A stretch of 64,000 nucleotides of DNA. Origin: Haliclystus octoradiatus (taxonomy: Eukaryota > Cnidaria > Staurozoa > Stauromedusae > Haliclystidae). The number at the start of each line of letters is the position of its first letter. Position 1 is the first letter of the stretch. The notes beneath the pieces were generated by a model that was given only the letters and a program-made list of their open reading frames with translations, was not told the origin of the DNA and ran no database searches. The stretch lies in contig OU744452.1 in NCBI GenBank assembly GCA_916610825.1, forward strand, positions 19,497,830-19,561,829, read 5' to 3'. A program made the position numbers and the translations under genes. Of this stretch, positions 1 through 11,388 are shown in pieces.

Positions 1-170
1 ATCTATTTATTTCAATCAACCAATGATACTACAGATAAAAGCCATAAACAAAACAATCAAAAACAACTTATGGTATTTGTAAAATTATGTTATTCGCCTG
101 TCAAATACATTGAACGTCTTCTTAACGTTTCTAAATAATTTGATGAAATCATTTTTGTTTATTCAAAATT
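1..170 (-). repeat. R1 dispersed repeat, partial copy
   Basis: This stretch is nearly identical to 31840-32008, including the tail motif aacgtttctaaataatttg. It is one partial copy of a ~390-bp repeat (called R1 here) that also occurs at 6945-7075, 9060-9345, 10556-11346 and 31566-32880. No coding potential is visible. The copy is cut by the window edge. Confidence 0.8.
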
Positions 171-1580
171 ATTTAGCTTCCTGATTGCCAATATTTCACG
201 TACCAAACAGTCAAATTTTGAGTTTCATTTTCGAACAACTGAAACATGTGGGCAGATTCCCTGTAGCTTTATATTATGGGTTTTATGAACATAGAATGTT
301 AAATTTATACCTTAGCACAATTTACCTATATATATCTTGTAATTTCATATAATATTTCTTTTAACCTGGAAAATGACAACAGCCATGTCGAAACGTCGGA
401 ATAAGTCTAATCGTGGTTTTTTGTCGCTATCTTTCATACTCAAATATAAATATAAATTTTAAGAGCCAAAGCAATTCAGATGTTTTTATTAGAAAGCAAA
501 ACATGGCTAATTGCCATGGCAATTAGCAATTGGCAATCGACTACGGCTTTGTTCGATCATCCGCATTCTGATTTGTCGCTCTATCGTTCACTATTAATCT
601 CTTGGTGCACCGTTTCCTATGTGCAAATAAGTTTTCACCACACAAGAGGCACATAAGGAGAAAACGAGAAGGCATCAGCAATTACGAACTGCCTCGGTGA
701 GTAATTTTAACTTACTAGTTCTCACCTGAAGTGACTCGATTGTTGCGATTATTAATAGAGATAATTGGAATTCACATTCGACTTTAAAATTTATTTCCTT
801 ACTAAATTTGAAGAGGAACTCTTGACATAACGAGTTTGATGGCTCTAGTAAGTTTGTATTAAAGTGAAATAACATTTCAATATATTTTTGCATGGCGGAG
901 ACATACCTTTGTATTTCTATTCATAACTTCAATAGTATTTAATAGGTTTTAATAGAATTTAATAGGTTTGCAAAGTATCTAGTTGTTGAGTTGTAGTTGA
1001 GCGGGGAGGTAAAAAACCATGTAACCCTCATGTTACACTATTATTGTTGATAAGATTGATTAACCTTGTGAATGTTCGAGAAATACGTAGTTGAGTAGAA
1101 TAACGACAACTTGTATTTTTTCAGTATTTAATAACTGGTTTTTCTAATAAAAACAAATATCAATATAATTAATAATATACAAGGTTACATAATATACTAT
1201 TACTGTTATGATACTACTAAGCGAAAAACAAGTACAATAATTAACTTCGGTATATTCCTTACCAGTTAGTATATCTTTCACGAATTCACTTTGTATGCAG
1301 CTCCTTCCAAATCGGAGGCAAGACGACAGCTGAATCATAATACTAAAATTACAAATACATTTTACTACTATTTTCCTTCTAGGCGAATACTAAATATATG
1401 ATTAATACAATCTAAGTGGGTACATCAATTCATGCTAAAACATCTAAATTGTGCGCAAGCGCGTTGTTATAGATATGTAAATTTAATGACGTAGCTCTAT
1501 AGCATGAAATGTTCATTCAAACAACGAAACACAATTAAGGATTATGGATAAGGATATAAGATCAAGATTAATATTGTAAA
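171..1580. other. no gene seen
   Basis: AT-rich sequence with only short chance open frames. A degenerate Penelope-type hammerhead-like string lies near 366-400 (a short hairpin around gac/gtc followed by gaaacgtc). No exon or full element is supportable. Confidence 0.4.
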
Positions 1581-1589
1581 ACACGATTT

Positions 1590-2270
1590 TGTAGAAAACA
1601 AACCGTGCTGTTCTTTTGTCAATAAATTGTTCTTAAGAAGATAGTCTAGCATTTGACGGACAATCACAGCTTCCATGACTTTACATGATATGCATGTTAG
1701 AGAAACTGGACGATAATTTGGACATGCAGATGATTTTCCCTTCTTGAATATAGGTAGAACAAAAGCTGTTTTCCAGAATTCAGGAATGTAACCTTGAATT
1801 AATGAAATTTCGAATAAAACAGATAAAGGTAACGCAATAACGTGGGCAATGTTCTTTAAGAATAAGCAGGATAACCATCTTGTGATCTTGAAGTTTTATT
1901 GGGTAAATCCAATAATGCATGTAAAACATTTGCATAAGAAAGATTAATATGCGATAAAAATGAATTGTCATCAGATTGCTGTGGTATATCAGGAGTAAGA
2001 CCATCATCTTTTGTAAAAACTGTAGAAAAATAATGATTGAAAACGTTAGCCTTTTCTTTCGCTGATGTAATGATGTTACCATTCTGATCTTTCATAGACG
2101 GCGTAGAAGCATAACTTTGTAACTTAGAATTTATGAATGAATAAAATTTTGCAAGAGAAGGCTCATCAAGAAGGGATTGTTTACGCTGAGTATTGAAGCT
2201 TTTTATCGCAGCATTTCGTAATCCTTAAAAAGTTTAATAAATTTTTGTATTTGTATCACTATTTGGGGTT
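1590..2270 (-). pseudogene. CR1-like LINE reverse transcriptase relic
   Basis: Read on the minus strand, the segment gives the linker and fingers of a non-LTR reverse transcriptase. A stretch before position 1856 resembles the pre-RT linker (KEKANVFNHYFSTVFT). Further on (about 1780 down to 1600) comes PEFWKTAFVLPIFKKG, then NYRPVSLTCISCKVME, then LLTKEQHG. These match the conserved fingers of CR1/Jockey-type elements. Frame changes near 1856 and 1800 and the absence of any palm domain (no AFD or ADD box) show a dead fragment. The palm at 5835-6176 is on the same strand but of uncertain relation to it. Confidence 0.85.
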
Positions 2271-2569
2271 GATTTATGGTGTCTATACGCTTTTTTAATG
2301 CCAGACATCTTATGTTTTTGGGATATTTTGTCTTACGCCACCGATTTTTATAATTCTGTACAAATTGTTCTAACAATAATCGAAAATAAAAGTCAAACTC
2401 TTCCAAAACCTTTCAACGTCACCATTACAATTGGTAGAGTGTGGTCGTGTTTTTTTTTCCAGCGATGCCTCTACGCATCTTAGCTGATTAATACTCTACA
2501 CATCAGCATTACCAATACAAATAAAAACAAAAACATTCAATCAAACTGAATATCAATTAAATTGAAGTG

Positions 2570-3020
2570 AAACCGTCACCTATGTCTGACCATGATTTGT
2601 GGCGTTCTTTGTGTAGCAAATATGTGACTGTCTATACTACTACTAGATGATTTAAGCCAACGTCAACCCTTCGACATGCTTTAGGAATACATTGACCCAA
2701 CTTACTGTCTACTGCAAAACTTTCCCCTTTTGCCTCGGCTATTACTCACCAACGTCAGATGTCTTTTTTAGGTTACATCGAAAGATCAAAAAGACGTATG
2801 CACCTCAACCGCTGCATCTGCTGACATCCTTCACTGGCAACCGAAGGAGATGCTTCGACGGGGCTATGGGGGAGTAGTATCTTTTCATAATGTTTTGTAT
2901 AGTGAATTATGTAATTTACAAGTTTCTTTGTCAGCTATATGTCTAACCGTGATTTGTGGCGTTCTTTGTGTAAAAAATATGTAAGGCGTAAGAGGGACGG
3001 AAGATTTATATAACGTGATT
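2570..3020 (+). repeat. R2 dispersed repeat
   Basis: The words around 2700-2980 (cttttgcctcggctattactc, gaaggagatgct, ggggctatgg, tcttttcataatgttttgta, gtctaaccgtgatttgtggc) recur with mismatches at 61440-61730, and partly at 60305-60375. A second partial start of the same unit sits at 2580-2640. Function is unknown. A short (cta)n microsatellite follows at 3026-3050. Confidence 0.6.
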
Positions 3021-3054
3021 GTCTATACTACTACTACTACTACTACTATATTCC

Positions 3055-3880
3055 AGCTGAGAAATATACTTTTGGGTAGGAAATTTCAGAATATTAAACG
3101 TTTTGGGTCGCATTTCGATTTTCTAATGAATTTGGAAAAAAAATGAATTTGAAGGCTGAAAACTGAAAACTGGCATTTTGTAAGGAATTCAAATGAAAAA
3201 CACACACCTTAGTTACGTATTCTGTGTGACCGCAGAACTTCTCAAATCTTAACAAGTAGACATGTTCTCTTCGAAATATCTTCGAAATAGCTTGATCCTA
3301 CGCTGTATAAGTTATAACTATTTTTAACTTTATCAGCAAGTTGTTCGTGAGTAAATATTTCTACAAAATATCATTTTCATGATCTAAATGTGAACGTAAC
3401 TGACTCGATTAGCACGGGCATGCACATATAACTTTTTCTTGAGATAGCTGGTACTGTAAAATATTTATTGTACTTTTTCGGATTTATTTTTAAGTATTTA
3501 CTAAATTATTAAATAGGCATTTTTTCGTATAGTTTATACGACTGTAGATATATATATATTATATCAATAATGTAACAGAGTGTTCATATTTTGGGAATGT
3601 TTTGCATTCCAAGCATTCAAATATTATAAAACTGCTCGGACGTTCTTATTCAAGTTTACAGGCGTATACTAGATCTACAGTAATGCAGATTTTATCATTT
3701 TCGGTTTTTGCGGTATATCTTCATTGCTTTAACTATTATCCTCTCTATCAATGTTATCTGATTAACAAATTTGGATTTTGCAATTTGAAGTCTAGTTCCT
3801 ACTGTGGATTATATATACGCCATCAAATTATTTACCAGTCTAGTATTCATTCCTTTGGCTAGAAAGTAGAACATGTTAGC
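3055..3880. other. no gene seen
   Basis: AT-rich intergenic sequence with no recognisable exon, RNA or element. The longest open frame (86 codons at 3602) has no protein-like composition. Confidence 0.4.
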
Positions 3881-3883
3881 ATC

Positions 3884-4045
3884 ATGTCACAATCTGTAGT
3901 TTATAGGATGCGATACTACAGTGCAGAAGTTACTTTGCACAAAATACCTTTCTACAAGATGCCCTCAAAAGAATTGTCCATTTTCAGTTAGACATATGCT
4001 TACAACAATAAATTCTACTTAGCTGGCTATTGTGATCCCCAGAGA
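3884..4045 (+). repeat. inverted repeat arm with fossil coding look
   Basis: This segment matches the reverse complement of 6185-6450. Shared words include gttactttgcacaaa, catatgcttacaa and aaattctacttagct. This arm lacks about 100 bases present in the other. Its reading frames are interrupted. See the fuller arm at 6185-6450. Confidence 0.65.
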
Positions 4046-5129
4046 ATCTTTTGATATGTGTTAAATATGTGTGAGAATGATATGTTAAAGTATAATATGT
4101 ATAAAGCGCGTTACGAATGAAACATTTTCTGATTTTTATTTTCTTCAATTTCTTGAACTTTAAAATCGTTAGGTCCTCCGGAATTTTGCTACATATTCTT
4201 CCTTACCTCGGTTTTGTGGGAGAGAAAAATAGATTGCCGTTATACAGAGCTACGCCATGGAGACTCAAAACGTAACATCGCGCGATTAATCCGATCTAAA
4301 GTCTATTGGAAAAACCACACGACTTGTGACTTTGTCGTCATAAAACTAGATCCAATCCCTGTTTTCCTCAGCGCCATTTGGGTAAAACACCACTTTAAAG
4401 GCATATTAATTAATTAAATCTAATATATCTATTAATTAAGTCTATATTTCTGCCTGCGCATTGGGCAAAAATTGTATACTTTGACTGAAACTAAAAGAAA
4501 GCAGTTCCTGGGATATCGTTTTGAAGGGGGTACAGAATTTCGTGCTCATCGGTACCCTATGAATACCACATGATCCTATTTAAAGGTAGATCGATAGGTA
4601 CCCCCATCAGTACCTCAATATGCATCTTCTGAGAATAATCCGAGGTAAACTCTATTATAGCCACTTCAATCTATAGCACTTCATTGGCCAACTCTATTTA
4701 CAAATTGATCAACAGCAAATATCAATGTTAATACATACAACAAACATTAAATCGGAGTCTTCAGCATATGCTCCTATTAATTTGTTATTAATTACATATG
4801 TGTCTTTATTGGACTAGTAAAAAAAAATAAAAAAGTTAAACTAATTTCCAAAAGACTACACACATAGAAGGCATTTATTCAATGCTCTTATACTATGTGG
4901 TTAAGTTATATATTTAATGACAGTTATTAATTATTATCCATAAAACATGAAAGTGAACATTTAAATATGCTGAAAGAATTTGCACAAGCGACATCATCCC
5001 GTAGTAAATTCCAATGGCGCACTACACGGTTAAAATAAAATAATGTTTGACATTAAGTTTGGAATTGTCGATGTGATAACGCATAGTTTGCCCACGGGTC
5101 TTTGTTTTCATTAGTACTAGATCGTCAGG
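4046..5129. other. no gene seen
   Basis: AT-rich sequence with short chance frames. A slightly more CpG-rich patch at 4230-4390 has no similarity I recognise. Confidence 0.4.
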
Positions 5130-6176
5130 CAATTGCAGCTCAACTAGTCCATGTATGATCTTATAAAATAAGTGTAAGACAAGCTGCAATCGCCGAATCT
5201 CTATAGTGACGGCATTCTAAGCTTCTTCAAGCGATCAGTGTATGATGGAGTGTCGATACTGCCAAAACATCGACGAAATATTTTCTTTGTAAATCTCCGT
5301 TGTACCTTTTCTAAAATGACAATGTCTTTCTTCATGTATACGGAAAAATATTTGGGATGCATATCCTGTCAATAGTCGAACATAAATTTTAAAGGCTCGA
5401 ATTAAATGATCAAGATCATTGAACTTTAAAGATTTCAAAATATAGTTTGAAACTGCATAAGCTTTTCAAGATATTTCCATACAGTGTTTAGAAAATTTCG
5501 GGTCAAGACTGTTAAAAACTCCAAGATCACGGATCGTACTATTTACTTTTGGAGAACAACATTATCTAAAGAATACGGAAATTCTTCATTTCGGGAGCCA
5601 ATATGTAAAACAGAACATTTATCTGCAGCTATTTTGAGTTGCCATCGTTTAGCCCATTGTTCAAATGCTGTGATAGATTTCATAAAAAACGGATATATTC
5701 TCAGGTAACGTTGAACCGAATTTGTAAACAGTGTAAAGCTTCATGTCATCAGCGAAAACTTTGCAGGAAGTTCTTTTAAAAAGATCGGGTAAGTCATTGA
5801 TGTACATTAAAAATAAGAATGGCCCAAGGACGAATCATTGAGGCACATCACTGACACATCTTTCTTCAGTAGATAAACTTTCACCAACACGTACGCAATG
5901 TGTCCTTGATGACAGGTATTGCTGAATCCATCGTAGTAATGGCCCAGATATTCCATAAGATTTAAGTTTCAAAAGTAGCTTTGGATGGGATACAGAGTCA
6001 AATGCTTTCGCTAGGTCTATATACACAACATCAACACAGTTTTTACTTTCAATGGCAGTTGTCCAGTCATTTAGTGATTCTAAAAGTTGCGTTGTGGTTG
6101 ATTTAAATTTTAAAACTCCATACTGTTCTATAGAAATAAGACCATGGATTAATAAATTGATAGATTGATTTATCAA
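5130..6176 (-). pseudogene. CR1-like LINE reverse transcriptase, palm to thumb
   Basis: On the minus strand the frame begins with VVYIDLAKAFDSVSHPKLL (RT motif with the first catalytic Asp), then a degraded GVPQG box near 5840, then GPFLFLMYINDLP and FADDMKLY (catalytic ADD) around 5740-5830. The thumb and C-terminal region follow with several frame changes down to about 5130 (YRHSIIH and downstream). Order and motifs fit CR1/Jockey-like LINEs. The 5' part is missing and at least three frame breaks are needed to read through, so this is a truncated dead copy. Confidence 0.88.
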
Positions 6177-6184
6177 AAGTTTCT

Positions 6185-6450
6185 CTGATGACCAAAATAG
6201 CTAGCTAAGTAGAATTTAGTATTGTAAGCATATGTTTGAACAGAAAATGGAGTATTCCTTTGAGCGTAAAAATCATAATGTATGATGGCAAACCCTATAA
6301 GAACACCATAGCCGTCGATTTTATAGTCCTTTTTTCACATAAACGAAATCTGTCCATCTGATTGATAGTCTCTGTAGATACTTTGTGCAAAGTAACTTTT
6401 GCAATGTATCACCGCATCCTGTAAACTACAAATTGTGACGATCAGAACAG
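6185..6450 (-). pseudogene. possible fossil exon, inverted copy of 3884-4045
   Basis: The minus-strand reading gives a long protein-like frame with a single internal stop. It includes DGYGVLIGFAIIHYDFYAQ followed by a run rich in Tyr, Phe and Thr and ending near HQRNF before a stop. I do not recognise the family. The frame is partly kept in the inverted partner at 3884-4045, which argues that both descend from a coding exon or from a coding transposon. The LINE fragment 5130-6176 lies immediately beside it. Confidence 0.35.
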
Positions 6451-6944
6451 TAAGTTGATAATGACGTGATCCTACCGTCGTCATTCAATGATCTGAAACT
6501 ATCTATTGATATTTGGCGCACGGGATTCACGTAAGGAAAAAAAGAGAATGTATGAGGAAATTACATGCCGCATCAGGTAGTCATCTTCGCCTTCCAGTTT
6601 CTCCTGAAGTAACTCTTGTGCTTCAAATTCTTAATAGCTCATAGGACCCGTCGGGCCAATTGCAGTGTATTTTTTTAATACCTTAGTAACAACATTTGAA
6701 TTGTTATTAGCCTCTTGAAATTTACATTTATATTTTACAATAGAGAAACAATTTGTCATTTTGAGAAGGATGGTAGCACATATTCTTCCTAATTAATTAA
6801 GTTATCATAACAATGGCAACTTCATTTCTACAAAAATTCCTGAAACGTCTACACAACGGAGGTAATGCAATTAATATACAAAAAATATTGTAGGTGGAAT
6901 TTTCAGAAATGCAACTTAACATACACATCTAATAAATTATTTTA

Positions 6945-7075
6945 GAGTATATTTGACTTGCAAATAAAAAAAAAAATTTTGTTTATATTTTTTTGTTAAT
7001 GGATGATGCCTGTAGTTGATTTGGTTGATTGATACTATAGAAGTATGTTGTCAATGAAAGTGATTTCTAAAACGA
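6945..7075 (+). repeat. R1 repeat, partial
   Basis: The words gtatatttgacttgcaaat, tttttgttaatggatgatgc and gtagttgatttggttgattg match the start of R1 units at 10560 and 10980. The rest of the unit is absent. Confidence 0.6.
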
Positions 7076-7279
7076 TGGAATAATTCCTTGCGATTTGATT
7101 GGTCGTTGAGCGTGCAGGTAAAAGTCGATAAAGGCACGCGGCATCCTTTGTTCAGGAGTCGTCGAATGATTCCTAGCAATTTGATTTGTCGATTGAGCGT
7201 GCACGAAAAATAGATGAAGGCACGCGGGAAAGTTGAACCAGGGTTTCTCGTGTTTCTGACTCAGAGGTTGCTGATCACT

Positions 7280-8652
7280 CCCAAACAAAATCAAAACAAT
7301 TAAAATGGCAAAACGGAATTTTAATTTCAGATATAATCTACTTAATAATAATAATGATAATGTCGATAATAGAAACAATGGTTGAATGTTCTCTAAGAAA
7401 ACGGACGAGGATATTGACGAACTCGTGCTAAGTTCAATAGCAAAAACAACAAAATACAAAATGGCTCTTGCAGTTAAAATATTCAAAGGTGAGTTGCAAT
7501 TACACATTATTCTTACAACATACATGAAAGCAAGATTTAAATTAAAATATTTGTATGTTATTAAATGAATGGGCACTTGTAAGTGGCATTAACGAAGAGC
7601 TCGAAGAAATGACACCTGAGAGTCTCGATACTCATTTGAGACAATTTTACGCAGAAGTACGGAATAGAGATAGCCAAGACTATTCAAAGTCCACATTGAT
7701 TGGCATTTGCTATGGCCTCGAGCGTCACCTCAACCAACCACCTACAAACAAACCAATAAGCTGTAATGATGTGACATTTAAAAAATCTAATTCTATTTTG
7801 AATGCAAAGATCAAGGAGCTTAAAATAAATGCATGGGAAAGAGAAATTACCCGCAAGGAAGCAATTACAGAAAGCGACCTTATAAAATTAAAGGACAGTG
7901 AGGTTTTTTAATTGATAGCGCCCAAACACTGCTACAAAACGTTTGGTTTAACATTAATATATAGTTTTGTAGAAGGGGAAGGGAAGGACAGAGGTTGTTG
8001 ATAAAATCTTCATTTGAATTCAAAATTGATGAAAACAATGCAGAATATGCAAGTATCGGCCATAATTAGTTGGATAAAAATCATCAAGGGGGATAGAGGA
8101 AAAAGACGATTACTTTAACATGATGAGATTATATAAAAGTAACAATAAAATTGATGGCTAAACCCAAATTGCCAAGCACTTTTCCAATATCCGAAGAGAA
8201 AGTGGACAGCTGACGCTCACGACAATATATTGTACGAAAATCGTCCTTAGGTAGTAAATAAGTTTGGCGTAATGATGAATTCTATAGGAGAAGATGCAGG
8301 GCTTTGACAGCTCTACACAAACCATTGCGTTAGAGTTACCTCAATAACTTTACTGTCGAATGCTGGTATGGCCAACCGGCATATCATGTCAATCTCCGGT
8401 CATAAAATTGATCAATCATTGCAACATTATAATGCGCGGCCATCAACTAAGGCAATGTAGTGACGTGATATTAAATGCACTGGAAAATTCTGAGGCTCTT
8501 CCAGTTAATCAAGCTGGATGCAATTTTAGTTGTCTTTGCCATCAGCACCAGCTGCAGGACAGTCTACGTCTTCGGGTTATAATCATTATCCAGTTCAACC
8601 AGCGTTCAACAATTGCTCCATCGCGTCCATTACCATCAATTATAACAGTTAA
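7280..8652 (+). pseudogene. KIAA1958-like / DUF3504 tyrosine recombinase relic
   Basis: A first coding block at 7386-7490 (KKTDEDIDELVLSSIAKTTKY) is followed by a GT donor-like ggtgag, and the frame resumes after about 7565. The second block (7567-7911) has the typical N-terminal recombinase-like domain: EELEEMTPESLDTHLRQFYAEVR, then YSKSTLIGICYGLERHLN and LNAKIKEL. After a stop at 7911 the homology continues in other frames: SAQTLLQNVWFN, then GREGQRLL. Around 8310-8450 comes YTNHCVRVTSITLLSNAGM followed by ISGHK and QHYN. The H-x-x-R and GHK-type boxes are what tyrosine recombinases of the Crypton-derived DUF3504 family show. Stops at 7911 and near 7965 plus frame changes indicate an inactive copy. 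Confidence 0.8.
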
Positions 8653-9059
8653 ATAATTAATATCTCTTTATTACTATAAAAAAGTTCAAATGTTACATTG
8701 TTCAAGTAAAGTTGAATTTAAATATAATATGATCATTCATGTAGTCTATTTTCTCTGACCTTTCATCGCCAACAGTCTGAAAAACAATGGCGGAATTTTC
8801 TTCATTGATCACACGAGGTGTCTAGTCCAACCACATCACGTGATCAAAACCACGAATCTTATTCGATCAAATGGTGTTCGATTTTTTCGTGAGTGGCGTT
8901 GACAGTTCTGTTGATAAAAATAAAATTCATAACTTCGGAGACTAGAAATATTAAATAGGTATGATTTTCGTTTTAGAAAAGCGTTCATGCACGGGTTTTG
9001 CCGTGCTTCATCGCAAAGTTCTTGCACTCGAGATGTTGGAAGACACTCGAGAAGTGTCA
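8653..9059. other. no gene seen
   Basis: Nothing recognisable apart from possible 3' flank of the recombinase relic. A short minus-strand open frame at 8836-9060 has no recognisable content. Confidence 0.4.
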
Positions 9060-9345
9060 TGGCAAACCATGCATGAACCCTTTAGTGAACCATGTTAGTG
9101 AATTTAGAAACAATTCAAAACAATAGTTTCGTAAAAGACAACCCATTGACCAAACGATCGTTCACCGATTTTCTGATGCCGTGCGTAGTTACAAACATTC
9201 CTATCAAAGCCTTCACTGATTGGTTGAGCAAGATTACAATTCGGGTTGCTACATGATTTCAAAGGATAAACACGCCTTCACTTGAATAAATTCTTGACTA
9301 AACAAAAACGAATTCATCAAATTATTTAGAAACGTAAAAAATGCC
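9060..9345 (+). repeat. R1 repeat copy
   Basis: About 285 bases match the distal two thirds of R1, ending in the diagnostic aaattatttagaaacgt. Same orientation as the copies upstream of gene copy A. Confidence 0.75.
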
Positions 9346-10555
9346 ACGGCGGATCCAGGAAAAAAGCTGGCTGTCGCTTTAGGGGCTCCTGTGAGAGGTC
9401 CGAAGCTCATTTCCTATCTTTGTATCCATGTTTGCTTCCCCGGAAATATTTTTCGGAATAAAGCTGTATTTAATTTGACAAATCAACAATGAAAAAGAAA
9501 AATGCATTATTATGTGAACTAGCGTATTCATAACAGTATCTAACAGTAATAAAACATGTTAATATATATATTAGCACTATCATAAAAATATAGTTGATTA
9601 GCATTATGTTAAATTGGACGAATGTTTAAATTTAAGATAAAAAAACCAGGAGCATGTTGTAATAGCTTCATCAAATCGAATCAATCACCGGGTCTGTTGT
9701 TCTACTTATTGTTTCATGGCCAGTGGTAGTCGATCGTCTTGTTCTTGACAAGCAGTAAATTGCAGATCAGCGACAGAGCAAATCCTAAGTCTTAATAGCT
9801 TGTTCTCCTTTACTTTTTCATTATGACTAGTATATCCAATACTTTCTCACATGTAGCTTTGAAATATTCAAGCCATAACTTGTTCTCTTCGACAGAAAGA
9901 TCATTATTTATCAAACAGCACGCAAAATATTTCAACAGTGTGTTCGTCATCTTGTTTGGTGCACGAAATGGTTCATACGACGTAATTACCGCGCCATTTT
10001 TTTATCGATTTTATTCGATATATATTATTTATCCATTTAATCGATTTTAGGGCTTCACTGCTGCGGCATGGCTCTAAGCAACGATCGTCATATACACCAT
10101 AATTCATATTCCAATCCCTCACCTAGTAATATAATTGGCATAAAGACGTTCCGCTTGAATTCTGCTGTTCTGGCTGCCCTGTTGACAGTAGCAACATATT
10201 TCCACAATGAACACCCATGGAGTTGCGTTAAAACATTTATAAAGGTATAAAGCAAATCGTCGGCGTTTGCACATTTTTTATTTCGTCGAATGGGGTTAAT
10301 GGACAGGGAGATTAGACCAGGAACCCATTTATTGGGGGCAGAATAATACATAACACAGAAAATGAAATACTGAAACTCAATGGGACAAACGCGATAATAA
10401 TGAACACGCTATTTGCAAACTTAAGGAATACAATAATAATAATAAGATAACAACCAACGTTGAGGATCAATAATATGAATACAAAAAAGTTTTGTATTTT
10501 AATTTGCATGCTGACTGTCACTTGCGCGACAGTTGCGATAGTCTGGATCCACCCC
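9346..10555. other. no gene seen
   Basis: AT-rich region. Short frames at 9823, 10068 and 10088 lack protein-like composition or any family motif I recognise. Confidence 0.4.
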
Positions 10556-11346
10556 TGAATGCGTTAGATATATTTGACTTGCGAATAACTCGATTTTACA
10601 AATATTGTAATTTGGATTTCATTGTTTTGTTAATGGATGTTGCATGTAGCTAATCTGGCGATTAAAATAAAATATTTCCTAGATGAAAAAGATGTGAACC
10701 TTGTCAGCGAATTTTTCAACAAAACAACTCAAAACAATAATCTAGGAAAAGTAAATCCGATGACCTAGTGATCTTTCACCATTTGCAGGTTCCACACATA
10801 ATCACAAACATTGTTCTCCAAGCAAACAGTGATTGGTTTAACGATATTATAATACGGGTTGTTACATGATGTCAATGGATAAACACGTCCTTCACTTGAA
10901 TAAAGTTTTGAATAAACAAAAATAAATTCATCAAATTATTTAGAAACGTTAAGAAGACGTTCGATATACTTGACAGACGAATAATGCAATTTTACAAATA
11001 TAATAATTTGGTTTTTATTGTTTTGTTAATGGCGTATGTCTATAGTATATTTCGTTGAGTTAATAAAAAGATGTTGTCGATGAAGGTGATGTGAACCATT
11101 TCAGTGAACTTCAAAACAATTCAAAACAAAAGTCTTGGAGATTAAAGACGATGACCTAGTGCTCATTTAATATTTGCTGGTTCCGCCGTGCTTAATCACA
11201 AACACTGTTCTCAAAGCCATCAGTGATTGGTTGAACCAGATTATTATTCAGGTTTTTACATGATGTCAAAGGATAAACACGACCTTCATTTAAGTAAATT
11301 CTTGTATAAACAAAAATGATTTCATCAAATTATTAGAAACGTTAAG
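10556..11346 (+). repeat. R1 tandem copies upstream of gene copy A
   Basis: Two head-to-tail R1 units of about 400 and 385 bases. Each begins with a gatata-ttgac-tgacgaataa motif (10562, 10968) and ends in attatttagaaacgttaag (10950) or its variant (11335). The last unit ends 40 bases before the start codon of the secreted-protein gene. The same arrangement is found in mirror image at 31566-32880. Confidence 0.85.
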
Positions 11347-11388
11347 GTGTTCGATCGATCTAGTCTTCTGATTCAAGGGAAGGCAGAC

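Noticed and set aside
11347..11388. Upstream extension of the secreted-protein gene by 14 codons
   Set aside because: The open frame extends but has no ATG; the ATG at 11389 gives a proper signal peptide in both copies.
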